Assembly: GCA_023512835.1 (NCBI GenBank)
Contig: CM042086.1
Coordinates: forward strand, 7,535,299 to 7,599,298
From: Taxillus chinensis
Lineage: Eukaryota > Streptophyta > Magnoliopsida > Santalales > Loranthaceae
Reading direction: 5' to 3'
DNA: 64,000 bases
A program made the position numbers and the translations under genes. Shown piece by piece: positions 11,350 through 23,690 of this stretch; positions within the stretch are counted from its first letter, which is position 1; every line of letters begins with the position of its first letter. The notes under the pieces were generated by a model. It was not told the origin of the DNA. It did not search any database and worked only from the letters and a program-made list of their open reading frames with translations.

Positions 11350-14300
11350 ATGGGTACACCCGCATCCACAAGACATGATGCGAGTGGGCTTGTTTCCTTG
11401 GCGGTGGGTTTATCCCTGCTGCTGTGGTGCCATGCAAAGCCACACGGGTCATTATCCATCCCCAGCGAGAGAGAAGCCCTGCTGAGGTTCAAGCGAGACC
11501 TCACCGATCCCTCCAACCGCCTCTCCTCGTGGGTGGAGGAGGAAAAGGATCCCCACCCGGACTGCTGTGGCTGGTCCGGCGTCGTCTGCCACAACTCAAC
11601 CGGACACGTTCTCCAGCTCCGCCTTGCCTGCACTCCATCCCCATCCACTGATTATTGTTGGGGTTATGATGGTGACAAGCCGACGAAGGTGTTGGGGGGT
11701 AAGCTAAATCCTTCTCTCCTCAATTTAAAGCATCTCACGCACTTGGATCTCAGTTTGAATGACTTCCAAGGGGTTCCAATCCCCACTTTCTTGGGCTCCC
11801 TGGAGAACCTGAGATATCTAAACCTCTCCTACGGAGGATTCGGGGGAGCCATTCCTCGTCAACTCAAAAATCTATCCAGTCTGCAATCTCTCGATCTCAA
11901 TGCATTTGGGCCATATATGTTGAGCACCAGCAGTCTTGAGTGGGCTTCAGGCTTGATGTCACTGCAATTCTTGAGTTTGAGCCCATGATTGGCTGAGCAG
12001 AGCCCATGATTGGCTGCACGTCACAAGCCGGCACCCTTCCTTGCAACGACTCATCCTGTCATCTTGTGGTCTACCACCATATTCTCCCACTTCCCTACTA
12101 CCAGCCACCAACTTTTCATCACTTTCCGTACTCGATCTTTCCAGGAACTCGCTTTCTTCAGTGCCTGTGTGGATTTTTACCCTGCGAGCTCTTACTTCCC
12201 TTTCTCTATCCGACAACCACCTTCAAGGTCCAATCCCTGTAGGCCTTGGAAACCTGACTGCTCTAAACAGCCTCGATTTTTCATTTAACCAACTCAATTC
12301 AAGCCTTCCCAAATGGCTGTTTGATCTTCACAGACTTGAGGACCTCAACCTTGGATGGAATTCCTTGCAAGGCAGAATCCCAGAGGCCATTGGAAACATG
12401 ACGTCCCTCACCACCCTTAATTTAGATGGTAATTGGGAGCTCCAAGGTGGAGGATGGTTGTTTAAATCGTTGGGAAATCTTGGCAGGTTGAGGAGAGTTT
12501 ATTTGTCGGGCGTAAAATTTGGCGGGAACACGTTGGTCAAAGACGTGAAGAGTTTACCGGGCGAATTGATTGACTTATATTTGAGTGGGGCTCAACTTTC
12601 TGGCCAATTTAGTGAGCTGGGGGATCACTTTGCTCAATTTGAAAATCTGGCCTGCCTTCTTCTCTTCAACAACTCATTGCATGGTCCCATCCCAGAATCG
12701 ATTGGAAGATTATCCTCCTTGGAAACATTAATCCTTTCTCAAAATCAGTTGGACGGTCCCATCCCAGCATCAATTGGAAGATTATCCTCCTTGAAAAGTT
12801 TAGACGTTTCCAATAATCAACTGAATGGAACTCTTCCTGCATCGCTTGGGCAACTTATAAACCTTGAAGGGCTGGATACTTCTTACAATCCAATGACAGG
12901 AGACGTCAGCGAAATTCACTTTGCCAATCTCACAAAATTGAATTCTCTATTAGCATCGGAAAACAGATTCCGCTTGAAGGTACGTCCTAATTGGGTTCCT
13001 CCTTTCCGACTTCTTTATCTTTACCTAGATTCATGGCAGATAGGTCCTCAATTTCCACTGTGGCTTTCATCACAAACCAACTTGACCTCTTTGCAAATGT
13101 CTCATTCAGAAATTACGAGCGAAATTCCCAATTGGTTTTGGAACTCTTTTCCCCAATTAGAGTATCTTAATCTCTCCCAAAGTCAAATCCATGGAAACCT
13201 CCCAATTATTTTTTCAAATGCAACCGTCATTGATCTTAGCTCCAACCAATTTAATTGCGTGCTACCTCTTATTTCCAAAAATCTACTCCAATTAAATCTT
13301 GCAAATAATTATTTTTTCGGATCAATTTCTCCCTTCCTGTGTCACAAGCCGCATGTAAGGAAGCAATTAGAGTATCTCAATCTTCAAAACAATCATTTAT
13401 CAGGAGATCTTTCTGATTGCTGGAGGAATAGGGCACTTTTGAGCGTAATAAGAGTTGGAAACAACAAGCTCACAGGAAACCTTCCAAGCTCCATTGGTTT
13501 TTTATATAACCTCCGATCATTGCACTTTGAAAACAACCACTTGCATGGAGAACTTCCTGCTTCTCTAGGAAACTGTGAGGATTTGATAAGTATGGATCTT
13601 GGAGAAAATAATTTTGTTGGGAGTATACCAACTTGGATAGGGAAGCGATTTTCTCTTTTGAAGCTTTTGAGGCTACGTTCAAATAGGTTTGATGGGAAAA
13701 TTCCGGATCAAATATGCACGCTCACATCCCTCCAAGTATTGGATCTTGCCCATAACGACCTTTCTGGAAGCATCCCTTTATGCTTCAACATGTTCAAGGC
13801 CATGACTACTGTCAAGAAAGATGCAACTATATCGATTTTAGTTTTGATTTTAGCTTCCGATCAAGGATATTTAGCTGAGGATACATTACTTGTGTGGAAG
13901 GGAATTACTTGTGAATATAATAAAACTCTTGGACTAATGACGGCAATGGACCTTTCAAGCAATAAGTTATCAGGAGAGATTCCAGAAGATTTTATGACTC
14001 TCATTGACATGCGATCACTAAATTTGTCCAACAATCTTTTGGCGGGTAAGATTCCTAAAGCAATTGAAAATATGCAGTTTTTAGAATCTATTGACTTTTC
14101 TCATAATCAAATTTCGGGCCAAATTCCTTTGAGCATGTCCACTTTGGCATCTTTGTCTTATTTGGATTTATCGAATAATAAGTTGGTGGGGCGAATTCCA
14201 TCAAGCACTCAACTTCAAAGCTTCAACCTTTCTAGCTATGTTGGAAATAAACTTTGTGGACCTCCAGCCACCAACAATTGTAGCACTGAAGTGAAAAGTG

Positions 14301-14488
14301 AACAAGGTGAAGAAGATGATGAGATGGAAGTGTATATGATTTATGAAAGCATGATTATTGGTTTCATTGTGGGATTTTGGATTATATGGGGTTCTTTATT
14401 GTTAGTGAAGTCATGGAGACTAGTTTATTTCAAATGGATTGAAAGCTTATATCAAAGAATCCAAGATATTGGTAGCACTTGCTCTTAA
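11350..14488 (+). pseudogene. Receptor-like protein (EIX/Cf class), copy 2, one disruption
   Basis: This is a tandem duplicate of the gene at 3544, with the same order of signal peptide, LRRNT cap, many LRRs, island, final LRRs, membrane helix (GFIVGFWIIWGSLL) and short cytoplasmic tail. The start at 11350 aligns with copy 1; the frame stays open upstream to 11257 but that part lies at the TATA element. The first frame ends at a TGA (11986-11988). The second continues from about 11984 to 14488. The break sits in a local duplication: the 21-base unit from 11981 recurs at 12002, replacing about 18 bases of the copy 1 sequence and adding a net +1. The LRRNT cysteine found in copy 1 (SSCIPSERE) is serine here (SLSIPSERE). 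Everything after the break is intact for over 800 codons, so loss is recent or an assembly artefact. Confidence 0.85.
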
Positions 14489-15993
14489 CTCTCATGTCAT
14501 TTCCAAATGAGAAAAATAGTAGAATGTTTTAATAAAAGTAGCTTCTTTAAAGGTTCTTACTAATTCTTTGCCTTCACATGCATGTTGCAATTTTGTTAAG
14601 GTGTATTTGGTCAAACATAATTGTATGGTACACACATAATCTTTTTAATTAATGTTCATCATCATGTTGTCATGCAATACCTATACCCTACCTAGTAGTG
14701 AATTAACTTATGAGATTTTTTTTTTTGTTTTGCAAATTGTTTTCATATTACAATTTAAAATGATTTCCAATAGAAACCATAAATTATCATAAAATAATGC
14801 AGTCGACAACAGGGATGATGCCGCGTCTAATAGGAATGATGTCGCAACAGGGATGACGCTAGCTGCTTCAAGACAAACCAGCGGTGGTGCCCCTTCAGGA
14901 CAAACCAAAAATAACATTGCCTCCGCCAATTTCATCCAATTTGGTGGCCTCCAATCCCTCTCCTTCACAATCTGGCATTATTTGATCTCCGATTCTCAGT
15001 GCAAATAATTTTTCCTAAAAATACATGGACGCCCATGCCCATTTGGGCAGTGGAACATCCCAAGAAACTAGTCATGATGTGACATTAGTCCGTCCGTCCG
15101 ATTATCGTACACAAGAGCTGACCCAGATCAAAAATACCCGTTATAAAAAAATAAAAAAAAAAAACCTGCAACAAATCTAATCAAGGGTGGCCATGACAAA
15201 TCCAAGAAGCTGGTTTTAAATTGCAAGGGATTACACTAAGTGCACAATGCATCTATAAAAAAGAGGCTGGTTTAAAATCTGTGAGCATGGATATATGTCC
15301 AAAGAAGATGGGGCAGGCTTTAGACCTCAGCCATGTATGAACTGGCTTATCCGAGGGCATATCTCCAGCAAACCTTTTATCTTTATTTATAGGTAGAAAT
15401 ATAAAGAATACCCTTCCAACAGTCATCTAAATTACATTTTTTTATCCTTAAAATATTTTCACAAAGTCTATTGTACACTTTGTATAAATTAAAACAATAA
15501 TATCTTTGACGTGCAGTGCCATTGGTCATTTAGGCGCGCTCCGGAGGTGTTTGCATCGCGTCTCATTTGGATTTGGGTGCTCTGTCCATGCTGAAAGCGA
15601 CATCTCCGAGGCTTCACCCGCGACAGTGCATTGGTTTTCTCTACTCCCCGGCCTGGTCTCGTTTTAGCTTTGGGAGGTGGGCGCTAGGTGGAAGATGGGC
15701 CCGACAACAGCGCGAAATGGATATGGAAGATGTAGAGTAACAATAATAATAATAATAATAATAAAAGATTGTTAGAGATAGCTTAAGCTTAACAGCCAAT
15801 GGCACAATCAAACCAAGCTCTCATTTATACCCACACAGAAGCCACGTTTTTAGGTATACCCACACAGAAGCAGCGTTGTTTCATTCCTTCTCTTTTATCA
15901 GAGCCTTTGTTACAACAGCGTGTTCGACCCCAAAACAAGCAAACAAACAAACAAACAGAAAGGGTACATATTGGGATTGCCTGTACAAGTAAA
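14489..15993. other. Intergenic spacer between RLP copy 2 and IspE
   Basis: The first 70 bases match the 3' flank of RLP copy 1. The rest is mixed AT-rich DNA with a GC-richer patch at 15530-15720 and an ATA-type trinucleotide run at about 15740-15763. The IspE 3' untranslated region (minus strand) must lie at its right end. No gene is supported. Confidence 0.6.
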
Positions 15994-18900
15994 TTACTCA
16001 GCTGACCCAGGAACACGGTACAGAGAACCAAGAGTTCTTGACGCATCAGGTTGTGTGTACCACTGATTTGCTTTACGACTGATGAAGTCAGCTTCTGCAT
16101 TTAACATATTTCGACATGTTAGTGCCACCCAAACGAGCCCAAAATATAAAATTAGAATGATTTTGTAACAAAAAATAAACCACACCGATTTAGCTTTAAT
16201 CTCAAATATAAAAAAGGCTATATGAACCAAGACATAATGTTTATGTAACACATAACCCAACCAAACTAACCAAGTTGTTAACTACTACAATATTAGTTAT
16301 TTGGAAGAATGCACCAATTGCTAACAATTAAAGAAATGTTTTTTTTTAACACATGAGCATGAATTCAAAGGCCTACTAAGAAACATATTTAATATAGGGG
16401 AGGCAAACTTAGTGCACGAAACTCTTATTATATGCAGGGTTCGAAAAGGAATCAGACCATAATTGTATGCATTCTTTCCTTCTTTTTTTTTTTTGCAAGA
16501 GACAGTTTTCGCAACTCGAACCCATAACCTACAAGTCACAAAGCAGTGACTCTAAACATGTTTAATGTAATATAAGAATAATTACATTTTGGACTAGGGA
16601 TCCGAACTGAGATTTACCAGACAAAAAGATATTTTGATGTTCTTCATCTTCGTGAATGATTTTTGGAGGATCTGAGGATCCAATCCCAACAATGGTGCTT
16701 CCACTGTATCACATGTATCACCAAAAAATAATTAGAACAAAACAAAACACTTTAATATGAGTACTAGGCATTAAATTTCTTATTTCTACCACCATAAACA
16801 TACATCCAAGTCAAACAGGAAATAAGGAAAAAAAATTAAAAAATTTGTCAAAATTCCTACCTCCCAGACATGAAAACCGCATCATAAATCCCACATCCTG
16901 CTGCAACTACACGCTGCTTTAATCGTCGAAGAGATGGGAGAACGTCAAATGCAGGAGGTTCTGTAGATCCATTAAAAATATGTCACGCAGCTGTATTACC
17001 AAACCCACTTTGGCGATATGATGAATGTTCAAATCTAACTTTAGATATTTCCTTAGGAACACAATGGTTTTTAAAATGATAAGTTTTTAACCTAGCTGCT
17101 TAACTAGACAAACTGATTTTAATTATACAAATGCTACAACCACGCTAAAAATACAAGGCAATTTGCAAGATTGATCTGTCACTATGGCAAAAACCAGCCA
17201 CACAAAGGGACCGATGGAGGAAGTATATAAAAAATTCACTGCAATTCATTACCCAGATCATTGATGCAAACATCTTGAGATATTCCGTGTGTTGATATCT
17301 TCTCTAGTAGCACCAAAGGATCTATCTTACTAGTTTGATCCAATCGAAGACGCTGAAACAAATTTGAAAAGTTAAAATATTAATTTAGAGAAACCTAAAA
17401 ATAATCCAAAATCAGTCAATTTCCAACTAAATATCTGCATTACTCTATAAACTTCAGCTGTGGAGCATGCCTGCTGAGGCTTTATGAGGACCATTGAAGT
17501 GCTTGAAGTAACTGGAAGGGTAATATCTTGAACAATCTGAACACACCATAGAACTTTTTGATGAAAGTTTCCTCAAATACAAGGCAATAAAAAATACATG
17601 GTGCATTCTGTTCTAAAAGGCCCATTCAGCTTTTTGAACCAAAATAAAGTCTACATTATAATAATAAAAAGTAAGGGAAATGACAGACACTATCTATTGT
17701 CATCAAATGCAGCTGAATCAACTTGCTCTTCAGCAATCATGGAGTCTAAGGAGAACACAAATTGCAGTGGACAAACAGCGATCTATAGAGTTCACAACGT
17801 ACCTCACCTCTTCCAGTACAATAAGCTGCCCCATGGGAGAAAAAGAAGGGGACATCTGAACCTATCTCACTCGACCAATCTTGGAGTTCATTTTCACTAG
17901 CAAGATTGCCACTGATCTGATTAGCCGCCCAGAGCGCAGTTGCAGCATTACTGCTGCCACCACCAAGGCCTGCCCCAGTAGGCACCATTTTATCAAGATA
18001 GACCTGAAAAGTTTACGAGAATGTTATATATTTGGAGAATAAGATTGTAAATATGATGTTCCCATGGTAGTCAAAAATATCTTATGTAAGTGCCAGAATA
18101 TTGTCATTACAGAAAAGAAGTTCTCACTGCCAGTCTTTCTCCGATACAGGTTAAGGGCCTTAATGATCTGAAAATATTTTAATATAAATAATCAAAATTT
18201 CATTTTTAGGATATAGAAAGAAAAAATAAAAAGGAAATGCAAAGTTTATATTTACCAAATTTCTATCATCCAGGGGCACCTCGGACACATTGCTTGACAG
18301 ATGATCCTTACATTTCGACGTTGATGGGGAAAACTTTATCATATCTCCTAGACTTATTACCTACACGCACAAGGGGACACAATGGCAAATTTTCAATAAC
18401 CACATGCGCATATAAAGACATGAATATATAAAAACATATGCATATGCTAATACAGACAACTTCAAGAAGCAGGTGCACATAAAAACACAAATATATACCA
18501 ACATGTGCATACACTAATATAGATAACTTCAAGAATAAAAACACAAATATTTAAGCATGTGCAAAAGCTAGTACATATGACTTCATCCATGGATACGTAC
18601 ATAAATGGATGTATGTTTGTTCATATAATTATGTTGGCCACAAGGATAGCTATATCATATCTCATAGAGTTATAACATAGAGGCACAGAAGCAAACAAAA
18701 TGGCATAATTTCACTAAGCATGCACACATAGTGATATAACACACAAACATATGCATACTCTAATACAGATAAATTCACATATATATTTATGTTTTATGCA
18801 CATATGCATACTTAAAGAGAAGTTCTAAAGCAGAAACTAGTACTTACATGAAAGAGAGATGCCAAATCATGAAATCCATCTTCCCTTTTTCTGGTAATTC

Positions 18901-19408
18901 TCAAAAAAACATTAATCTGCATCCCACAGCAATAAATCCAAAATGAAATAATGTTCAAATCAACACAAAAATGACAATATTTTTTTATCGGATAAAATAT
19001 ACATTTATCAGTTACATTAATACCAAATGCTACACCTTGCAAGGTGAAAACAATGTGAGCTCAGAGAGTCCCACATTCCAGCTCGTATCATCCACTGATT
19101 TGTTTTTCTTCTCCACAGAATCATGTGTTATCTAATTCAGCCTCCAGTGAAAGCATCAAATATATTCCAAACAAATTAAATAGGAAAAAAATATCTTATA
19201 AAGAACAAGTATGGAATGCAGTAACTGCAACTGCATGGAATAATAAACAACCAAGACGATGAATGTGAGGTACCGCAACTTGTCTTCTTCCATTTTTCAT
19301 ATCAGAAGCCATGGTTCTGACAAATGTAGTTCCCCTGAATTCTTTAGGGGATCTGCCACTCCAGGAGAAGAATTTCTGGCTACAGAGAACGTGGGAAGAA
19401 GATGCCAT
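15994..19408 (-). CDS. ISPE: 4-diphosphocytidyl-2-C-methyl-D-erythritol kinase, plastid
   Basis: This GHMP-family kinase phosphorylates CDP-methylerythritol with ATP in the plastid MEP pathway, which supplies isoprenoid precursors for chlorophyll side chains, carotenoids and hormones. Eleven exons join in frame: 19274-19408, 19036-19131, 18848-18916, 18256-18360, 18111-18167, 17803-18003, 17444-17536, 17253-17352, 16861-16960, 16618-16703 and 15994-16094. They give 1143 bases and 380 residues, close to the usual plant length of about 380. All introns are GT..AG. The N-terminal 50 residues are Ser/Arg-rich as expected of a transit peptide. Family motifs are SPCKINVFLRIT (about 74-85), the ATP-binding PTGAGLGGGSSNAA (162-175), GSDVPFFFSHGAAYCTGRGE (exon 6) and SGSGSTIVG (317-325). 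I see no lesion. Intron 10 holds a SINE. Confidence 0.96.
16395..16562 (-). mobile_element. Au-type SINE in IspE intron 10
   Basis: Read on the minus strand this shows the Au SINE hallmarks in order: a tRNA-like part with a B-box-like GGGTTCGAGTTGC, then GTCTCTTGCAAAAA, a GCATACAAT motif, a TCCTTTTCGAACCCTGCATA segment and the 3' end around GTGCACTAAG. The 5' A-box half is diverged. It lies wholly inside the intron between exons 10 and 11 of IspE, in the same orientation as the gene. The match is from memory of the family, not an alignment. Confidence 0.8.
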
Positions 19409-21188
19409 GCTAGAATTGTCTGTTATTAGTAAGAGTAGAAGACTCGATCAATTTTCTTTTTCTTTTTCTTTTTTTTTTTGTAAAGGAAATTTGATTAATA
19501 AATAATAATAATAATAAGTTTCCTGCAACTATGCTTATTTATCTACTCCAAAAAAGTGAGACTGAAAATTGATTCTAAGAAATTCAATTTGGGAAAGAAA
19601 AAAAAAAAGTCCCAGCAAATATGTTTATCTCACCCCATCTCACAACTTGAAATAAGACTTTCACAGAAACTTTATACAATGCCAACAAAGACACGATGTC
19701 ACAAGGCTAATGGACAACAGAAACAATGCCATGCAGGACCAAATGCACAGAAAAAAGCATTATGCCGCATGAACTAAGTTGCACGGACCAAACTATATTC
19801 CCTTGTGGCGTGTCGGGTGCAATTTTCTTGAAAGCTGTCAAGAGTTGAATTTCCCTGGCGACACGCAGTTGTTAAAAAATTAAAATTCCGACACGACACG
19901 TTAATTAGTATATGTTTTTAATAAAGAAAATATGATAAAATAGGAATAAAAACATCATAAGTAGCAAATAAATATTATAATCTCATGACAACAACAACAA
20001 CAAAAAATGTTTTTTAAAAAAAAAAAAAGAAGAAGAAGAAAAATGGTCTCATGGCTAATTATTAATCTCAACAAACTTACAAAAAAATCACAGACTACGA
20101 GCAGTTAAACTTAAATCCCATATTGAAAAACAGTAAATGTTGAAAATATAGTCAAACCACATCACACCATCTTAAAGGGAATATGTAAAAATTAAAAACA
20201 ACTCAACTTACATCGATGCAGAGTTGCAGACAGAGAGTTCACTGTCGGCGACGCGACGACGCGAGAGAGTTTAAGAGTTCGATCACTTCGATGATGGGTG
20301 CAGAGTGCAGACACAGGGCCGGCGACGAGTCGACGGGGCGTGGGTTCGAGCCGACGCTGCTGAGGAAGACGACACGCCTACGGAGGCGAGGCGACGACGG
20401 TGGAGTTTTAAAATTGAATAAAAAAATTAAAATAAAACAATATTTGATAGATCTAATTAATAAAACAAGTAAAAAAAATTTATTTGAAATTAAATTTAAA
20501 TTTAAAAATAAAAAAATAAAAAAAATTTTAAAAGTTGAGAATTTATTATTTTTTTAAAATAAAATTTTAAAATATATTATTATTAAATTAAATAAGCCCA
20601 CGTGACGGAACACCACCATTTTAATACCATTTTAAGTTTGTATTGCTAGTGTTAAAAGAACTATTGTTTCATTGTAATACCATTTTTTTAAAATATGTAA
20701 ATAATAATTTAAATATCGAAATCAATCCATTTAAAATTAAGTGTTGGACACCGTGAATGAAAAAAATATTTTTTATTTTTAAAATATAATAACTGTTTCT
20801 CAATAAAAAAATTTTAAAACTAAAAATAAAAAAAACTAATTTTTAATTTTAAAAAACTCGTGAAAACATTTTAAGAGTAATGCTCGGTGTGCACAAATAC
20901 TAGGAATGGTTTATTTCATGTCTTATTGCAATTTCTAAACACCCCAACTCAACACATCCCACACTTCCGTTCCACCTATACAGATATATATTCACACTTT
21001 AATCTACATTAAGCCCACAAAACAAGATGTTACCAAGAAAAAGACAACCCCAACTAAAAAAACAAAAAAACACCAAACATTTTTTAAATTGCTTTATTTT
21101 AGTTTTGACGGAGGCTCGCAACAACCACCGAGCATGACTGGCCCAACACCAGTCAGTCACCAGTCCACCAACAGACAGTCAGACACCG
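19409..21188. other. Spacer between IspE 5' end and RHC1A-like 3' end
   Basis: AT-rich spacer that should contain the IspE promoter just right of 19408 and the 3' untranslated region of the RING gene at its right end. A GC-rich island at 20220-20405 is rich in CGACG and stands out sharply; a frame can be read through it but has no recognisable domain. Poly-A tracts and direct repeats of 'cgacacg' occur around 19800-19910, perhaps relics of a DNA transposon. Confidence 0.5.
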
Positions 21189-22271
21189 TTAATAGTCGAA
21201 TGGCCATCCCGAGTAATGCATCTCGTGGTTGTGATCATATATTGTGTCATAGGTGCTTCCCGAACTGCTCCCTCCTACAACTCCCCCGTACTGAAGGGTG
21301 GCTGTGCTTCCTCCTGTGTCATCGCCATATTGCTGAGCAGCTCTGGTCTCCTCTGTTTCTTCAAAATGGTGACTGGTTCTAATCCCTTCATTTCCCACGC
21401 AATGGTCAAAATTTGGATCCGAGGATTCAAAGGGCGATAAATACGACATGTTCCTACTACCTGGATTCAACAGATCAGTGCTCTCCTCCCTGATGCTGCT
21501 GCTGCTGCCAATACCAGAGCCGCGGCTTCTGCTGCGGCGGCGGCTTCCAACCGGAATGCTGCGGATAGTACCACTGGAATGCTGAGGCGGCAGCTCTTGG
21601 CGGCAAACTGGGCAACTGTTGTGCTGGACCAACCAAGGAATGATGCAATTGGCATGGTAGATATGATTGCATGGCATCTGCCGCGCTTCAGTCCCCAGCT
21701 CAAACTTGTCTTTACAAACTGGACAATGTGAATCAGTTTGAAGATGACTTCGTTTGATATGGATGGTTGGCATCGCATCAATTGAAGACTGGGCCGCAGG
21801 AGGTGGACCTTGGCGATCATTCAAAGTGAGATGCTGAATTAGATCATGCAGTAATGGGTTCATCAGAAAGAGGTCATCTGCACCACTTCTTACGTGGCGA
21901 CCAGAAAGGACTTCAATTGCTCCACTGTCTGACATTGCCATGGGGATTTGGCTGCGGACCATGACCGTCCAGGGACCGGATTGGGAACCAAACCGAGTAG
22001 TGCGTCCAGGAACTAAACCAGCATTTCTCCCGCTGTCAATCCATCTATCCCTCATAACAGAATCGAAAGTTCCGAGAAGCCCAACTCTGGGGTGATTAGC
22101 TGACCCAATGAGAGCAGATAAATCTCCTAACAGTCCACCGTCAAAGCTTCCAACCTCATTAAGTTCTTCTACAAATCCACCAGTACAATGGGGGCATAAC
22201 ACATTTCCTTCAGGAAGCCGAATCGGCTCTCTGCATTGATAACACCAGTGTGTGTGTCCACCACTTGACAT
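21189..22271 (-). CDS. RING-H2 E3 ubiquitin ligase, RHC1A-like
   Basis: A probable E3 ubiquitin-protein ligase of the zinc-ribbon plus RING-H2 group, 360 residues. An N-terminal zinc ribbon has C10, C13, C26 and C29 (HWCYQC and LCPHC). The RING-H2 finger at about 183-223 has the complete C3H2C3 set (C183, C186, C201, H203, H206, C209, C220, C223). A Ser/Arg-rich linker follows, and the chain ends in YSGWPFDY, a C-terminal signature I associate with RHC1A-type proteins. The ATG at 22271 was chosen because the frame upstream opens only with GTG and family members start a few residues before HWC. A splice-acceptor-like GGCAG lies about 12 bases upstream, so the leader is probably spliced. The coding part has no intron. 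Confidence 0.92.
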   Translation of the reverse strand: MSSGGHTHWCYQCREPIRLPEGNVLCPHCTGGFVEELNEVGSFDGGLLGDLSALIGSANHPRVGLLGTFDSVMRDRWIDSGRNAGLVPGRTTRFGSQSGPWTVMVRSQIPMAMSDSGAIEVLSGRHVRSGADDLFLMNPLLHDLIQHLTLNDRQGPPPAAQSSIDAMPTIHIKRSHLQTDSHCPVCKDKFELGTEARQMPCNHIYHANCIIPWLVQHNSCPVCRQELPPQHSSGTIRSIPVGSRRRSRSRGSGIGSSSSIREESTDLLNPGSRNMSYLSPFESSDPNFDHCVGNEGIRTSHHFEETEETRAAQQYGDDTGGSTATLQYGGVVGGSSSGSTYDTIYDHNHEMHYSGWPFDY

Positions 22272-23690
22272 CACTTCAGATAACTGCCAACAGGCCCCCA
22301 ATGCCACGTCCACAAACTAATTCTGTGCTGCACTCAGCAAATCAAGGAGATGACATATCTGAAGAAGAAAAACAAAGCATAAAAACTAAAAACCATTTGT
22401 CACTGTTCACAACTGATTCAACGTGTTTTCAGCTCAATAATTCTTTGGATAAACTTTGAATGTACTAGAGTACATATAAAAACCAGAAACGGAACATTAC
22501 AATTAAAAATAGCAAAAAAAAAAAGGATAGAACACAAAACCAAGATTTAGGGGGGGGGGGGTTGGATCCCCTGATTTCAGGCAATGCAAGGAAAAAACAA
22601 CAAACTATATGGATGTCAAAGGCAATCGAATAAAAAGACAAAAATCTAAAGCCACTAAGCCTCCGCTAAGCAGATGAAATTGGAAAAAAGACTTTGAAAA
22701 AGATACTGACTCCAGCCAATATAATCTCAAGAAATTCTCCCAGTTTGAATTGAAAATTAGGAATAACTTTCATTAGCAAATCAATTTATTCTGTCCTTCA
22801 ACTTCTAGATACAGCATCCAAAAGCCACAGTATAGGGAATAAATAATTGAGGGCTTGGGCACAACTTTATATATAATATAATATCTGGCTGCTGCCATGG
22901 CATTCATAACTACTATAACCGTGTAACTTGTGTCCCACGTTCCTGATGCAGGTTAAATTAGAAATCAGGTTTATGCCTTATGTTCTCCACCCATCACTAG
23001 AATTAATATGATAAAAAGTGCATGTCCAAATATATTACATGTCCAGAATGTAAACTACCGGATGTTCGACTTCATCTTCAAGCTCTTATAATATCCCTAT
23101 AAAGTATGAAGTCCCTATATTTGAGTTACATTTTCATTTTCAAAATCAAAAACAAATTAATACTTTTATGTTTTGTGTTAAAAAAAAAATTAAACATTTA
23201 AACAGGGCCGCACTCTCATAATTTTAAAATCAACTACAACAAATTAGAAAAAAAAATGGAAACGTTTCTAAACAGCCACCCTAGTAAATATCAGTCAAAA
23301 ACAATTGGAACAGGAAATAAAATAGCACCCAATGGGACAAATACCGAATAATTAAGCATAGATAGGATAGAGATCAGATCAGGTGTAGAATTGTACACAA
23401 AACATGACATTTGAAACAAAAAGACGTTTCCAATTGAAGAAATAAATTAGAGGACTTACAATCCGTAGAAAAATCACAACCAAATGGTCACTAGAGAAAC
23501 TTAGAGGGCGGAAATTGTGGAATAGAGTCAGAGACCTAAAAACTACAGCCATAGTTAGGAGGAGGCAGAGACCAGAGGAGGAGATTGATTCTAAAAGCTG
23601 CCATAGTTAGCCAGACAAGTACAATGAAATCAACATGTGCCTCATTATTCATCATTGATTGCATGTGGCATTTTGATTGTCACACCATGT
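22272..23690 (-). other. RHC1A-like 5' leader and upstream region, proximal copy
   Basis: Non-coding DNA upstream of the RING gene. Its segments recur in the same order and orientation at 24715-27425: for example 22640-22760 with 25136-25230, 22880-22910 with 26279-26310, 23205-23330 with 26740-26860 and 23330-23620 with 26950-27400. A G-run of 12 lies at 22550-22561. It probably contains a leader intron and an alternative promoter, but I cannot fix the exon limits. Confidence 0.55.

Noticed and set aside
21089..21820. Several open frames opposite or beside the RING gene
   Set aside because: They are shadow frames of the RHC1A-like coding sequence and its flank without independent signal.
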